The notes under the pieces were generated by a model. That model was not told the origin of the DNA and searched no databases. It saw nothing but the letters and a program-made list of their open reading frames with translations. A program made the translations under genes and the position numbers. A stretch of 64,000 nt of DNA, from NCBI GenBank assembly GCA_964016875.1, contig OZ024730.1, positions 32,011,295-32,075,294 on the forward strand. The letters run 5' to 3'. Origin of the DNA: Fallopia convolvulus. Taxonomy: Eukaryota > Streptophyta > Magnoliopsida > Caryophyllales > Polygonaceae. Each line of letters opens with the position of its first letter. Positions within the stretch are counted from its first letter, which is position 1. Positions 23,224 to 35,866 of the stretch are shown in pieces.

Positions 23224-24291
23224 TCATATGCCTTAGCAGCACGGCCCTGTTGCAAGTTAGTGTAGGTAGAAGTAGCATGGGCTTGAGACCCACATTCTTG
23301 ACGAGAAGGAGATGATTTAAGATAACTTACCTGCTTCTTCATGTAGTTGATCTCGCCTTGCAAAAATTGGTGCTTCACTTCAGGGTCGACCTCATCCTTG
23401 TTTGGTGTGTAGAGCCGTCTTTGAGGTTGTTGGGCTTGTTGTATGCCATACATCGCATCATAATTGGTCAATTTGTCAAACAATGCCCATGCCTCATCGG
23501 GATCCATTTCTATGAAACCGCAAGCAGTGTGCAGGTTGATGCGGTTCTTCGTTTCAGCATTGATCCCTTGCTAGAAGATTTCTTGGAGTACATATTGTGG
23601 TTGCCCATGGGAAGGGAACTGTCTAAGCATCTCCTTGAATCTCTCCCATGTCTCCACAAAGGTCTCATTAGGCAGCTGGTGGTAGGAGGTGATGCGTTTC
23701 CTTAACTCCGTAGTTTTGGCTGGTGGGAAGAACTTTGTCATGAACAAGTCATGCAGAGTTTCCCACTTCTTTTATTGACTTGTGAGGTAGGCTCTCTAAC
23801 TAGCTCAGGGCCTTTCCTGTAAGAGACCACTTAAAAGCTTTCGACAGAACATATTCTAAAGAGACACCGTTAGCAACAATAGTGTCACATAAATCAAGGA
23901 AATTTCTAATATGTTCTATTGGGCACTCAGTGGGTTTTCCCTCAAACTGAGCTCTTTTGATCAAGGATATGAATTGAGGTTTGATCTCAAAGGTCTTCTC
24001 TATTTCAGGAAGCTCAATTGCGGATTCTGGCACCCTCAGTTCTGGGTGCATGTATTGTTTCACGTTCTTAGGAAAGGCATCCAACTGCTCTCGTAGACGG
24101 GCAGTGTGCTCTCGCTCACGATCTCTGTCAGCATGGGGCCGCTCCATCTTTTGTCGGAGGTCGGCCATTTGTTGTGCCATCTCTTCAGGTGTAGCCATTG
24201 CTTTGTGTTCTCTTAATCGACGGTGGAAGGATCGCTCGGGTTCAGGGTCCACTATTGGATTAGAGATAACTCGGCATCCTTCAGTTGGCAT
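23224..24291 (-). pseudogene. gag: gag, N-terminal part (element A)
   Basis: The probable start MPTEGCRVISNP is at 24291. A basic PERSFHRRLREHKA segment and coiled coil are followed by the gag domain (KQYMHPELRVPES, PQFISLIKRAQFE, HIRNFLDLCDTI). A TGG-to-TAG-type stop follows KALS at about 23800. A frameshifted stretch and a zinc-knuckle relic in which the last cysteine is replaced (CGSQAHATSTY) lead to the solo LTR. It is closely related to B gag but distinct. Confidence 0.83.
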
Positions 24292-24620
24292 ACACTGTAA
24301 TAAAAAAACAAAAATAGAAACAAATTTAAAAGCAAAATGGGTTCTCAAAGAGGGTCGATACCAAGGCTCAGGGGGTCGGTGACGAGCTTAGAGTGATCCT
24401 GTAAAACAAAAACTAAAAGGAAGAAAACTGAGATCTGTCGACAAGGTCGGTACCGACCTGGGTAGGGTCGTTACCGACTCGACTGTGAACCTGAAAATAA
24501 ACAAAAGAAATAAGAAAAATTGGGTTTGGCGACAGGGTCAGTATCGATCCTAGGGGACCGTTACCGACTCGACAGAGACCCGAAAAACGCAAAAAAACAA
24601 AACTTGGCACTATTGAAATC

Positions 24621-24638
24621 TCCCCGTCAACGGCGCTA
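24621..24638 (-). other. Primer binding site of element A (degenerate tRNA-Asp type)
   Basis: The minus strand reads TAGCGCCGTTGACGGGGA, six bases inside the LTR. It differs by two bases from the consensus Athila site. Confidence 0.75.
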
Positions 24639-24644
24639 ATTTAT

Positions 24645-26057
24645 TGATAGGGTTTCTTGACAACAAATAAATTTATAATCAAGACCCTTTTGAGTACAGG
24701 GGAGTTAGGTTCATCCACGGGAGAAAGTCAGTACAAGTTTTGTTCTTACTTAGGGTGCAAGTAAGAGAGAAAGTTCAGGTTGTTATAAATAAAGGGAGAA
24801 AGTCTAAGGCTTAGGTGTCCCCACAACAACAATCATGCATACAAACGTTTAATGAAACATAAAGATCATGCCTTTATCACATAAAGTTGTCAAATTTTGT
24901 CAACTAAGCAAGTAAATCAACTAACTTTTGTTCAATCAATAAACTTTACTATTCATCTCTTCTACTTCAACTAGGATTGATCCGCTTTCGTTTCAAAATC
25001 CTAAATTGACTATTCTGATTCAAGGTTTCCGATTTCACTTCAATTATGAATGAGAAATTCCCTTCAACTTTTGTTTCAAAGATTAATAGCAAGAGAATAG
25101 AATCATGCAATAAAGACAATCAAATCATGATCACAAACAAGCATGCACAACCATTGTTAGGTTAACCCCAACTTTAGAGAGAGAGAGAGAGAACTACTCA
25201 CTCATCATAATTGAAAAGAACATCTAAATTAATGAAAGGCAAACTTACAAAGCTGAATTCAAAACAAACTTGTCTTCCAAGTAACACCCATTCCCATCTC
25301 TCTCTCACGCCCCCTCTCTCCTCTCTCTTTCTCTAACTTCTACCCTAAACTAGGTTAATTGTGGGATCCCCAAAACTAAAGCTAAACAAGGGTATATATA
25401 GAGAGAACTAAAGCTATCTATAAGGAAATAAATCTTCTAAAAGATATATCCCTTAAAACTATCTAATATAATAAAAAGATATGAGATAAAATGATTAAAT
25501 GCGCCGACTCTGTCTTCGCTACTGACACAGGACCCTCAGTACCGACCCCCATAAGGTCGGTAGAACTTTGCTGAATTCTCATCTTTCTTCTTTTCCTGAG
25601 CACCTAGATACCGACCATGTACACCTCGAAAATGACCTCTGTAGCCTCGTTATCGACCCTCATAGGGTCGTTATCGACCTTGTTTAGCATTGAAAACAGG
25701 CTTGTAAACGAGAGTAAAACTTTGGTATAGGGTTCGTTACACCTTGTTTTGCCTTGATTCTTTCTCCTTAGGCTCGGTAACGGGTCTCTAAACTCCTCTC
25801 ATGGCTTGAACTTGATTCTTCACCTCTTTATGGACTTCATTCCTCGAGCTTTTCCTCGGCTTTGCTCCTCTCCTTAAAACTGCTCAAAACAACTTCAAAA
25901 ACCTACAAAAACACCACCAAAGTTTATGTAGACTCCATATCTTATGGAAATACGAAAACCCACACAAACAACTCAAAAACAAAACACAAAACTCAAAGAA
26001 AAAGACTCAAACACATAAAAACACACCTTGAAAACATGACTAAAAAGGCAGATATCA
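24645..26057 (-). repeat. 5' LTR of element A (1413 bp)
   Basis: The inverted ends are TGATA and TATCA. CTCTATATATACCC (TATA box, minus strand) lies near 25390. TCGTTATCGA pairs lie at 25647/25668. The outer 325 bp match 2102-2426. Confidence 0.88.
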
Positions 26058-29000
26058 TCGCACAACAAAAAATAATTGCCACAAACAAAAGAATTCCAAA
26101 AACGGACTTGAAATCAACTTCATAGGATAATCACACAATGAATTTCGACTTCAAATCGACTTGAAATCGAAGTCTTGGAACGGTTTCTTCAACGTGATCA
26201 ATCGGTTTCTCTTGAGCAGAGTAGAGAGGGAGCATGAGTAGGGGAGGGAGAAAAATAAAAAATAAATGCATTTAAGGCTTAAATACTTAACAAATAGCTA
26301 ATTTATTAAGGGAGCTTTACAAACACTTAACTATGGTATCCCAAAATAATTTTGGGCTAAATTTGTTAAAATTTATATTATACCAGGAGGATGACTCATG
26401 CTACGCACGGGTTATTTTTTATTTATGTTTTTTTATTATCATTACATATTTTTTCGTTAAAAAATTGCTATAATATTTTGGTTGCATCTATTATATTAAT
26501 ATTGAATAAATACATCAATTTAATTCAATGATGAAATATTAAGGGTTAAAAAATAAAATTATGTTGCAAGTTATGACGGTGGATTAATATAATATATTAA
26601 AAAAATAATTACAATTTTTTGGTTTGGAAGAAACAATATTTTTTATAAAGAAATTAATTTTACTTTATTATTTAGATTTTTCATTCACAAAAATATCCAT
26701 AATTAAATCTACATTTTTCTTTTGGATTAAACTTTTTTCTATTTTAAATAACAACAACGGTAGAAAATAGAGTTCAACTCAAATTGAATCATCTATGAAA
26801 AATATGTTTTATCTTCATTATATCGGTGCAAATAAAATTACATTTTACTGGTTTTGTAAATGAAAAAATATCTTGCGATATAACATATATAAAAATTAAA
26901 TTTATTTTTAGATGTGCCAAATTTTAGAACAATAAAACTTGGTGGAATGTGTGACAGGTTTGAGCCAGTGCCTTTCTTTTATAACGTCATTTTAGTTCAT
27001 AAAATTAATGCTCTAATAACTCAGGGGTGGAGGTCCGGAGGAGATAATATTGTTTTGATGAAATTTTTTTTGGTTGTACTGAAATGAGAATATTTGGCAT
27101 GTTTATAGATCAAATGGCTTGTTTGATTTTAATTGATATGAATAATTTCATATCCTATATCTATGAAATTGATTATAGTAATTTTGATTATAGCATTCCT
27201 AATTAAATATAATTATAGCTATTTTGATTGTTTTTAGTTGTATTTTTTACTATAATTTATTACAAATTTAAATTATCATAAATAATTAATCTTCTATGAG
27301 TTGATGTATGCTATCCAGATTCATAATTCTTATAATTCTATGTAAAAGAAGAACCACTACTCCCCAAATAATCTTCTATAAAAAAATCTTTGGCTCTTTT
27401 ATAATAACCCGAGTAGACTTAATGAGTACTCAATTTCGTATACTCTATACCGGCCTCGGCTAACCACATTACAATGATTGGATCAAGTCTAAAAAATAAT
27501 TATAATGAGTATCTGATTCCGTATGCATGCACGATATATGCAAATTAACTATATCAATGGAATTCAAAAGTGATTTGGTGCCGAAAAAAAAGAATAGGTA
27601 CCCTTAATGAGATGGAGTTGGTAGTCTTTGATAACCTTTGTGAAGCACTCAAAGTCTTCAAATTAAGATCGAGACGGTTACTCAAGGAAGTGAGAGCATA
27701 AGCTTTAAATCATCGGGTGAACCATGAACGTCCTTCAATAAGAACTATAAGAACTGTAAAAGCTTTAATACCTCATGTTCACCATGCAACACAAAACAAT
27801 AAAGCAATAATCAATTGATCATTGCACAAAACAATATATTCCAGATGCTTAACCATAATCTTAAGCAAAATCCTAAAACATCAAATAATATAGACATTCA
27901 AAATTAGAAAGCAAATAGACATCAACGAAATTTGGTGATTTGTTTGCATGAATGTCTATATGTAGAGAAAGATGGGTGGAGAAAGCATTATTTAAATGTA
28001 AAACATTAAATTTTTTATTACGTTACATTGACCAGAATTTGAAATTGATTCGTTTAGACACTCATAAGTTCCTTAATTAATTTAGTATTTATGTTTTTTC
28101 TATTTAATTTCAAAGATAAGGTTCTTGATAAAACATAATGACTTTTGAAAACACAATGGAGTTGTTTTGTTTCCTAGCCATAATTTCTTATAGCCTTTTT
28201 TTGGTCCATTATCACATTATGGCTAAGTAGGCGTTTGTTTGCGTCCATTATGGCTAATTTAAACAATATTGCCTTCAATTTCATATTTCATGCATTAATG
28301 GGTTTGACACTAATGACCTATTCAATATGGACTCATGAATAATTATTATTACAACTAACGGACGGGACTAATAGATGAGATTAGTATATTATAATTTTAT
28401 ACCAATTTATTTTTTGACATGAAAATAATAAGTTTATTGAAACCTTCATACATTAAATCATCATTAGGTATTTCAAAAATAAAAAATCACCATTATGTAT
28501 ATATAATCAGACTTGGAATTAAATATTTACTATAAAATGATACAAAAAAATACGATATTATAATTATTCTGATACCTCTATATTAACAATATTGTCAATT
28601 ACCTTTAGATCAACAAATCAATAATATTTCCTTAGGTGTATTTGCCAATATCTCTCCAACCTTTGTATAACTACTCCTTCCAAGCATTTTTTTATAGTGA
28701 CATTAAGGAATTGATATTAATTAATGAATTTCACTTGTAATTGTAAGTTGCTAGACTATATACATTCCAACATATTGATATTACACTCTTAATTGTAAGA
28801 CGTAAAATGAGAAGTTAGAAGAATATAATTGAAATAAAAACTTGATTGCTTAAGTAATATATTATACATATAATTAAGATTAAGATTTAAATTAAACTAA
28901 AAGATCTATATATCAATCTTATTATTATTCTATTATTATTTTTATTATTATTAATATTATTATTATTTATAATTAAGATGAAGATGAAGATTTGATTAGA

Positions 29001-29795
29001 AAAATTATATATTATTATTAAGTATTAATAATAATAGCAATTATCATTATTTTCATCATTTCATTATCGTAATAATCATTATTTATAGCATTATTTCAAG
29101 ACCAATTATAATTATTTGGTACTTTTTTAATCTCTTCATCTTTAATTATGAGACATTTATTGTTAAAAAGGGAGAACTTTATATGTTGTAAAGACTAGAA
29201 CGCTAATCTCGTTTGTTGGACGGGAAAAATGTCATATTTTAAATGTCTAGGTTTTTGGAAATTATAATATATGATTAGTTGTACTAAATTAGATTTTATT
29301 GAACTGCATTATGAAATACTATAACTAATCATGTAACTAAAACAAAATAAAATGTTGCAAATTATGCATAAATAAACTATTTAATTATTTAATCGGTTCA
29401 CACTACATTTCAATTTAAGATTTGACAATGTTTTCATCTAAACTTGGTTAGGAGTTCTAGTATTATTTTAATTTTATTTGATCAATCTACTACTAATTTT
29501 GCAGGTTTATATTTGTAAAAAAAAATAGAATTCAAATTAATGCAATTTTCGTATCGTATATACTATAGGAAACTGTGAATAGCCAATAATAATATTGTGT
29601 CTTTTTAAGAAAAATGTTATTATTTCTTCATATGTTTTTAAATTATACATAATATTTATATTTATTATTCTAAAAGAAGAATCTCAAGCTATAAATAGTC
29701 AATTTGTAAATATGTATATAATGTCTTTCAAAATATATAAAAAAACTTATTCCATTTTAATTTCGATAAAAATTCATACATAAATGTAGTGCATT
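26058..29795. other. AT-rich intergenic DNA
   Basis: I see no gene. The first ~210 bp (26058-26270) are less AT-rich and could be a relic of the locus hit by A, but nothing is identifiable. A Helitron 3' end lies at 26383-26412 and a TTA-type simple repeat at 28921-28970. The last five bases (GCATT, 29791-29795) are the left target duplication of C. Confidence 0.6.
26383..26412 (-). mobile_element. Helitron 3' terminus (degenerate hairpin)
   Basis: The minus strand ends in a CCCGTGCGTAGCATGAG hairpin, a short spacer and CTGG followed by T. This fits the Helitron 3' rule (hairpin about 10 bases before CTRR, inserted next to T). One arm has mismatches. The 5' terminus was not located. Confidence 0.55.
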
Positions 29796-30596
29796 TGATA
29801 CGATCGTCCTTGGTTGGTTCACGGTGCGAGCGAGCGACTCCAAGAAACCGACAACCTCGATTGGGCAATTGGCTCACCACTGGGACAATTCGACACAAGG
29901 TTGGTACCAAGGGTGCAGGGTCGGTACCGAGGGGATTCGAGAAGATGTGGATGAAGAAGATGGACGGTTGGGATGGAAGTTTGATAAGGATATGGACTCA
30001 AAAAGACGGATATTACTCACCGGCATTTGAGAGAACTAGGGGCTTGGATGTTACACACCAAGTGCTCTTGAAAGTTCGATATTACACACAATCCGATCAA
30101 GAACAAGACCTTCAAAGGGACGATTCTTTGCATTCAACAAAAGAGAGTTTTTCATCAATTCAAAGGTAACAAAAACAACTCACGAAAGGCCTTTTAAAAC
30201 CCCTAGGCCGATCCCCTTCCAAAGCATTAAACAAGTATTAAAACAAAGCACTAAAACGTGCATTAAAGCTGTCTATATACATTCGCCAACAACCCTTGGC
30301 ATTCAAACACAGATCGGTATCGAGGCTTACAGCTCGGTAACGAGGGAGCTGAAGAGGAAACCCGGCACTAGCACCGTAACGATGTCCATCAGCTCGGTAC
30401 AGAACCCTAAGGGTCGGTACCGAGGAGCATTGGCTCGGTAGCGAGAGCTGCCTTGATATGACGGTGCAGCGTCTTCGCCATGGAACGAGTAATTTGCATC
30501 ACCGACTCCTCTTGCTCTTGCTTCTCGTCCTCGGTGTCCTCCTTGGCGTCCCGGCTTGGCAAAATGATATCTTGATGGGAAGGATTCACATCATCA
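29796..30596 (-). repeat. 3' LTR of element C (801 bp)
   Basis: It begins TGATGATGTGAATCC after the purine tract GAAGAAGGGGGGGGA (30597-30612, minus strand) and ends CGATCGTATCA. The first ~190 bp encode the pol tail (DAKEDTEDEKQEQEE, then MQITRSMAKTLH). The same tail is present in the 5' LTR at 51641-51916. Confidence 0.88.
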
Positions 30597-31613
30597 TCCC
30601 CCCCCTTCTTCGAAAGGATTCGACCTCGAATCTTGCATGCAGTCCTCATCACCGGCATCGCCCAACAATTAGGGCTGAAGATCGGCCACATTAAACACAT
30701 CATGGACACCCATCTCCGATGGAAGCTCCAAACGGTAAGCATTATCGTTGATCTTCTCACGGACTTGAAATGGTCCCTCTTCCCGTGGCTTCAACTTGGA
30801 GTTTCTACGTGAGGGAAACCGTTCCTTGTGGAGGTGCACCCACACCAAGTCATCGGGCTGTAGAATCAACTCCTTGCGTCCCTTGTTACGTTGGCGCTCA
30901 TATTGTGTCGTGCGCTTTTCAAGCTGCCTCCTCGTGTCCTCATGCAACCGCTTCACATAATCCGCTAAGTCCATTCCCTCCTGGCTAAAACCATCAACAA
31001 CGGGGTGAGCAATAAGGTCTAACGGAGTGAGAGGATTCTTACCATAAGCGACTTCGAATGGTGTCTTCTTGGTCGCCGAGTGGGTAGTGCGGTTATAAGC
31101 AAACTCTATGTATGGAAGACAATCTTCCCACTTGTGGAGGTTAGCTTTCAAAACAACACGGAGCAAGGTGCCAAGCGACCTTTTCACTTCTTCGATTTTC
31201 CCATCCGTTTGCGGATGACAAGTAGTGGAATAAAGTAGCTTGGTGCCTAACTTGGCCCACAAGGTCCTCCAAAAATGGCTAAGGAATTTGACATCCCTAT
31301 CCGACACTATAGTTTTGGGAAGGCCATGTAGACGCACAACATGATTGAAAAACAAGGACGCCACGTTCGTAGCATCGTCGGTTTTGTGACACGCAATGAA
31401 GTGTGACATCTTACTAAACCGATCGACGACTACGAGAATGGAATCCCTTCCCCGTTTGGTCCTAGGAAGACCTAACACAAAATCCATGGATAAGTCTTCC
31501 CAAGGTTGTTAGGGAATGGGAAAAGGAGCATACAATCCTTGGGGGCTAGTTTTAGATTTAGCTCGTGCACAAGTAGCACAAGAGGCACACAATTTCTCGA
31601 CGTCCCTAAGCAT
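30407..31613 (-). pseudogene. Integrase and pol tail of element C
   Basis: Integrase inserts the cDNA into the genome. The core starts MDFVLGLPRTKRGRDSILVV (first acidic residue D). The second D is in VSDRDVKF and the E in KIEEVKRSLG. A GPY/F-type module (LKPREEGPFQVREK) and VFNVADLQP follow. A frameshift after this separates the acidic tail and the ITRSMAKTLH end that overlap the LTR. A stop near 31507 precedes the core. Confidence 0.85.
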
Positions 31614-32509
31614 TCACGACCAATAGAAGTGTTCCTTCAAGGCTTGCAAAGTCTTAGCAACGCTGAAATGACCCATAAGGCCACCACCGTGTGCTTCTTG
31701 CACTAACAGGCGTCGAATTGACCCCCCAGGGATGCATAGCTTAGCAGCCTTCATAAGATATCCGTCATGAAGGAAAAGTTGATCTTTACTTCCCACGGTA
31801 CTACATTCCTCATAGATATCCTTGAAGTCAAGGTCTACGGAATATAGTTCCTTAATGAAAGCAAAGCCCGACATCCTAGCATCCATAGTGGAAATTAGGG
31901 CGTATCTTCGTGACAAAGCATCCGCCACAATATTGTCCTTTCCCTTTTTGTGTTTGATCACATAAGGGAAAGTCTCAATAAACTCAACCCACTTAGCATG
32001 ACGTTTATTCAATTTATTTTGACCTTTGAGGAACCGAAGTGCCTCATGGTCGGAATGAATAACAAATTCTCTAGGGAGGAGATAGTGAGACCATACCTTA
32101 AGCACCCTTACCAAAGCGAGTAACTCCTTATCATAAGTGGGATACTTGAGCTCGGCATCATTCAGCTTCTCACTATAATAGGCAATCGGTCTCCCTCCTT
32201 GCATGAGCACGCCCCCAAGTCTTCTCCTGAAGCATCACATTCGATCTCGAAAGTCTTGGAGAAATCGGGTAGATATAGAAGAGGTGCATGCGTGAGCTTT
32301 TCCTTGAGAGTAGTGAAAGCTCGTTCTTGTTTTGGACCCCATTGAAAGACCACCTTCTTCTTGGTAAGCTCGGTGAGAGGCGTGGCTATCGAGCTGAAAT
32401 CTTTGACAAAGTGTCGGTAGAAACCTGCCAAGCCTAGAAAGCTCCTCACTTGCGTCATGGTGGTCGGTACGGGCCATTCCGCAATCGCCTTCACTTTCTC
32501 TTTGTCCAC
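31614..32509 (-). pseudogene. RNase H and integrase zinc-binding region of element C
   Basis: VRSFLGLAGFYRHFVKDFS and FEIECDASG mark the reverse transcriptase connection and the RNase H start. After a frameshift near 32200 come GGRPIAYYSEKLNDAELKYPTYDKEL-type motifs, FVIHSDHEALRFL and DNIVADALSRR, all typical of Ty3/gypsy RNase H. The zinc-binding integrase N-terminus (H..H..C..C) follows, with a stop at the end of EHFYWS. Confidence 0.85.
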
Positions 32510-33020
32510 TCAGAGCCCTTCTTTGCTCACTACAAAACCAAGAAACACCACATTATCCGAACAAAAATGGCATTCCTTAAAATTAGCATAAAGCTTTTCT
32601 TTCCTTAAAACTTCTAAAACCATGCAAACATGTCTAGTATGCTCTTGCAAGCTATGGCTATAAATCAATATGTCATCGAAATACACCACCACAAACTTGC
32701 CTAAAAATGCTCTCAAGACATGGTTCATTAATCTCATGAATGTACTAGGCGCATTAGTAAGGCCAAATGGCATAACCAACCATTCATAGAGACCGTACTT
32801 GGTCTTGAATGCTGTTTTCCATTCATCACCCTCCTTCATGCGAATTTGGTGATAGCCACTTTTGAGATCCACTTTGGAAAATATGCATGACCCGTGGAGC
32901 TCATCCAACATATCGTCAAGTCTAGGAATAGGATTCCTATACTTGACGGTAATGTTGTTGATAGCTCTACAATCCACACACATTCGCCACGTTCCATCTT
33001 TCTTAGGAACTAAGATGACG
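32510..33020 (-). pseudogene. Reverse transcriptase of element C
   Basis: The catalytic core reads TWRMCVDCRAINNI, FSKVDLKSGYHQIRM, EWLVMPFGLTNAPSTFM and VVVYFDDILIYS, with the YxDD box intact. The upstream linker and first fingers segment are missing: the protease is joined by about 170 bp of frame-broken sequence to ILVPKKDG. It ends at a TGA after VSKEGL, consistent with a CGA codon having lost its C. Confidence 0.88.
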
Positions 33021-33192
33021 GGAACGGAACATGCAAGTAGTACTCCCTTTCACAGCCTTTCGAGTCTCTCGGGCCTTAGCGAGAAGAAGATGGCTTGGCG
33101 GTAGCGTCGGTATCGACCCCCTGTCCCTCGGTACCGACGTGTTTGCCTTCGTTACTGAAGTAGACCGCTTGGCCGGACTCGTTAGCAACGTC

Positions 33193-33600
33193 TCACCGTT
33201 GTTTCCTTGCAATGTGATCGGCCATGATCTCGTGTGGCGCCATGGGCATCAAAGTGATTCTCTTACCGTTGAGGTGAAAAGAATACTCGTTCGTGACGCC
33301 TTGGTGAATAACGCCACGGTCATATTGCCACAGCCGTCCAAGTAGAATATGGCATGCCGTCATAGGGACCATGTCACATACCACCTCATCAGCGTATCTC
33401 CCTATAGAAAACTTGACACATGCTTGCTCATTCACCTCAAGAGGTGTGTTAGAATTTAACCAACATAAAGTATAGGGTAATACATGAGGAGTAGTTTTAA
33501 GGGTAAACCTTTTGACCACCTCTTGGTCTATGATGTTGCAACAAGATCCTCCATCAATTATAAGATTGCAAAGTTTACCTTGGATGAGGCATCTTGTATG
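33193..33600 (-). pseudogene. Protease of element C
   Basis: The retropepsin-like domain has active site IIDGGSCCNII (near 33540, frame-shifted against the following part), then KRFTLKTTPHVLPYTLCWL, the VNEQACVKFSIG strand and CHILLGRLWQYDR. It ends at a TGA after ADHIARKQR. Confidence 0.78.
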
Positions 33601-34055
33601 AAAAATGGTCTCCCTTTGGTTAAATGGGCATGAGCTTCATTGGCCAAAAGTGAGCGCTTGACCACGAAGCACTCCCCGTTTGTCTTGGCTACAACTTGCA
33701 ACTCCGCCACCTCTTCATCACCGGCTTGTGGCTCCTCAATCTCGGCCTCCTCATCCGACTCACACTCCCCAATGGTGTTGAGTAGCACTTGGCGCTTCGA
33801 AGGGCAATCCCGAGCTATGTGTCCACGCCCTAAGCACTTGAAACACTTGATCTCGCTCGCGCGTTGCTCTCCTTCACGCCTTCCTCCTTGTGGAGTCCGA
33901 GATGGCTCATGCCGCGTAGGCACGGTACCGACGTCTTGCTTGATATCGGAACATCGTGCTTGTTGGCTAGAAGAACCCCCACCTTGAGCACTCCACGGTT
34001 TGGTAGAGGATGAATAACTCCTCCGTTGAGGCAAGTTTTGATAAATGTGATTGGT
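33558..34055 (-). pseudogene. Gag nucleocapsid part of element C
   Basis: A serine/glutamine-rich stretch is followed by one canonical zinc knuckle CFKCLGRGHIARDC, then an acidic linker (ECESDEEAEIEEPQ) leading to the protease. The start of this stretch follows a CAA-to-TAA-type stop after VLH at 34056. Confidence 0.85.
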
Positions 34056-35094
34056 TTAGTGCAAAACCTCCTCAATCGTAGTGCCCCTAAAAAAATGTTG
34101 CGTACTCACAATAGATTTAAGGTCAACATTTAAACCATTAATGAACTTAGAGATAACATACCCCTCGGGAAACCGTAGGCCGGATCTATAGACTATGATC
34201 TTGAGCTCTTTGTAATACTCATCCGGTGTCTTGGTTCCTTGCTTCAATTGCTCTAGCCTAGCATGCAATCAAGTGGTGAAGTCCTCGGGGACAAATCGAT
34301 GCCTTAACGCAGCCTTTAACTCCTCCCAAGTGTCGATAGCCGGATAGCCATTGTATTCTCTTTCTTCCTTGTCCTCTATCCACCAATGGTAAGCTAAATC
34401 AATAAACTTAATGGTGGCCATGGCTAAATTTTGAGTGTCCGAGTATTGGTAGAAGTCAAAGACTTGCTCCGTCTTATGTTCCCACTCCAAGTAGGCTTCG
34501 GCCTCGGTAGACCCTCCAAAGGGTTGTACTTCCAGCTTCACGTTAGGCCCTCTTCCATATCCTTGGTCCATATCTTGACCTTGGTATCCCCGCATGGGTT
34601 GTGGAAGTTGCCTAATAGCTTGATGCTTCACTCGCCCCACGCCTCGTCCTCCAGCGGGACACCTTGGTTGCCATGGGGCCATCAGTACCCTCGGTTGGAA
34701 ATCTCCAACATATTCTTGACCTGAAAAGTTAGAGGGGCCCGAAGACAAAGGCATAGTAGGGTAGGTAGAATAAGGAAAAGAATGGAAAGAATGCATACCT
34801 AATTCTTCTCGATTGGAACTCGGGAGAGCACGGCAGGAAGTCGTTGGAGCCGTCGATAGGGTCGTTACCGAGGCGTGCAGACTCGGTAACGAGGTATGCA
34901 GGCTCGGTACCGAGGTGTTCAGACTCGGTAACGAGGGGCCGTACGTCACTTGGCCCGAGTTCGCTCCTTCTTCGTAGCCCTCGCTCGGCAACGAGGTGTT
35001 CTGGCTTGCTTGAATTCCGCCAAGGATCCCCAATTGCAATGCCCCCATCCTTTCCTCCATTGAAAGCTTAAAGGCTTCCATCTCCCTTGTTGTT
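34056..35094 (-). pseudogene. gag: Gag capsid part of element C
   Basis: It continues the N-terminus at 50182-50303, from which D separates it. A coiled-coil segment (AFKLSMEERMGALQL) is followed by four heptads of the type PSLHTSL encoded by 21-bp palindromic modules (34862-34934). Then come GRGPNVKLEVQPFGGSTEAE, HWWIEDKEE and TWEELKAALRHRFVP of the gag domain. TGA at 34269 interrupts FTT*LHARLEQLKQG. Confidence 0.85.
34862..34934. repeat. Four 21-bp modules with TCG-TA-CGA palindromes in gag of C
   Basis: TCGTTACCGA at 34862, TCGGTAACGA at 34883, TCGGTACCGA at 34904 and TCGGTAACGA at 34925 lie exactly 21 bp apart. In the gag frame they encode heptads (PSLNTSV, PSLHTSL, PSLHASV). Confidence 0.9.
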
Positions 35095-35099
35095 GTTGT

Positions 35100-35865
35100 T
35101 GATAATGTCCAAAATAGTAAAGTAATAGGTGGGCCCTAGGTATAAAAAAATAAATAGACACGACGAGATTTCCAAGGGTGATTCGGGGTCCCACGAGGTC
35201 CTCCGAAACCTCGGAGCGAGGCCTCAACCTCGTAATCGACTCTATTGACACACCCGCCCATGCGAACCAATCACCAAATGCCGCTTCCCCGAACCAATCA
35301 CCAGCGACCTCCCCTCATGACCAATCAAAAGCCCCGATCTCGGGCATCCCACATCGAACCTTAGCAAAAACTCGACTCCCCAATCCTCTATAAATAGAGG
35401 AGAACCTCGTAAGAAGAGGGGGTCGAAGAACATCTTGAAATCAAGAACTATCTTGCTCGTTGAAGATCGACGTGATCGAAACATCGTCAAAAGACCTCTC
35501 TATAGATAAGTGAAGTCCACAAAAAGACTTCAAGTCATACAGAAACCTCGCTCACACTAAAGACCTTGCTACACAATCTCGTCAGACCCCCTACACCACG
35601 CTCTCAAGTATACCTCGTCTCAAGATCAATCAAGTAGTACTCTAGTGGTAGAATCGTTTAGCAAATAGGAGATCTCGAACATTGTTAGATCGAGATCTCG
35701 AATACTCGTAGGAGGTCTAAGGTGTAATTCTCAGTTGTTTGTTAGCCTCGTTGGCTTATAACCTCGCTGTAAAAGAAATATAAATAAAGAAGCAAGTGTT
35801 TGCACAATCAAATATAATAATCTCGTTCCTTGTCTTCTAGAGAGTTGTTATTTCGAGTTTCATCA
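35100..35865 (+). repeat. 5' LTR of element D (766 bp)
   Basis: It begins TGATAATGTCC and ends GTTTCATCA. A TATAAATA box lies at 35389-35396 inside a palindrome CCTCTATAAATAGAGG. It matches 49410-50176 with few differences. Flanking bases 35095-35099 are GTTGT. Confidence 0.93.
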
Positions 35866-35866
35866 C

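Larger units (their letters stand above)
2102..26057 (-). mobile_element. Element A: outermost Athila-like, non-autonomous, heavily nested
   Basis: This minus-strand LTR element is the host for H, B, F and a solo LTR. Its own sequence is 2102-4677, 18518-18925, 20987-22063 and 23219-26057. In transcription order it has a 5' LTR (24645-26057), primer binding site, gag, a retropepsin-like protease with a DLGAS active site, then directly a long untranslated region and the 3' LTR. After the protease (ending at the B insertion near 18523, continued at 4677) no reverse transcriptase, RNase H or integrase is seen before the 3' LTR. It is therefore a gag-protease-only element. The right flank is TCGCA (26058-26062). 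The matching left flank is outside the window. Confidence 0.85.

Noticed and set aside
26058..26270. First exon of a host gene disrupted by element A
   Set aside because: The base composition differs from the surrounding AT-rich DNA, but no frame, start or splice signal could be supported.
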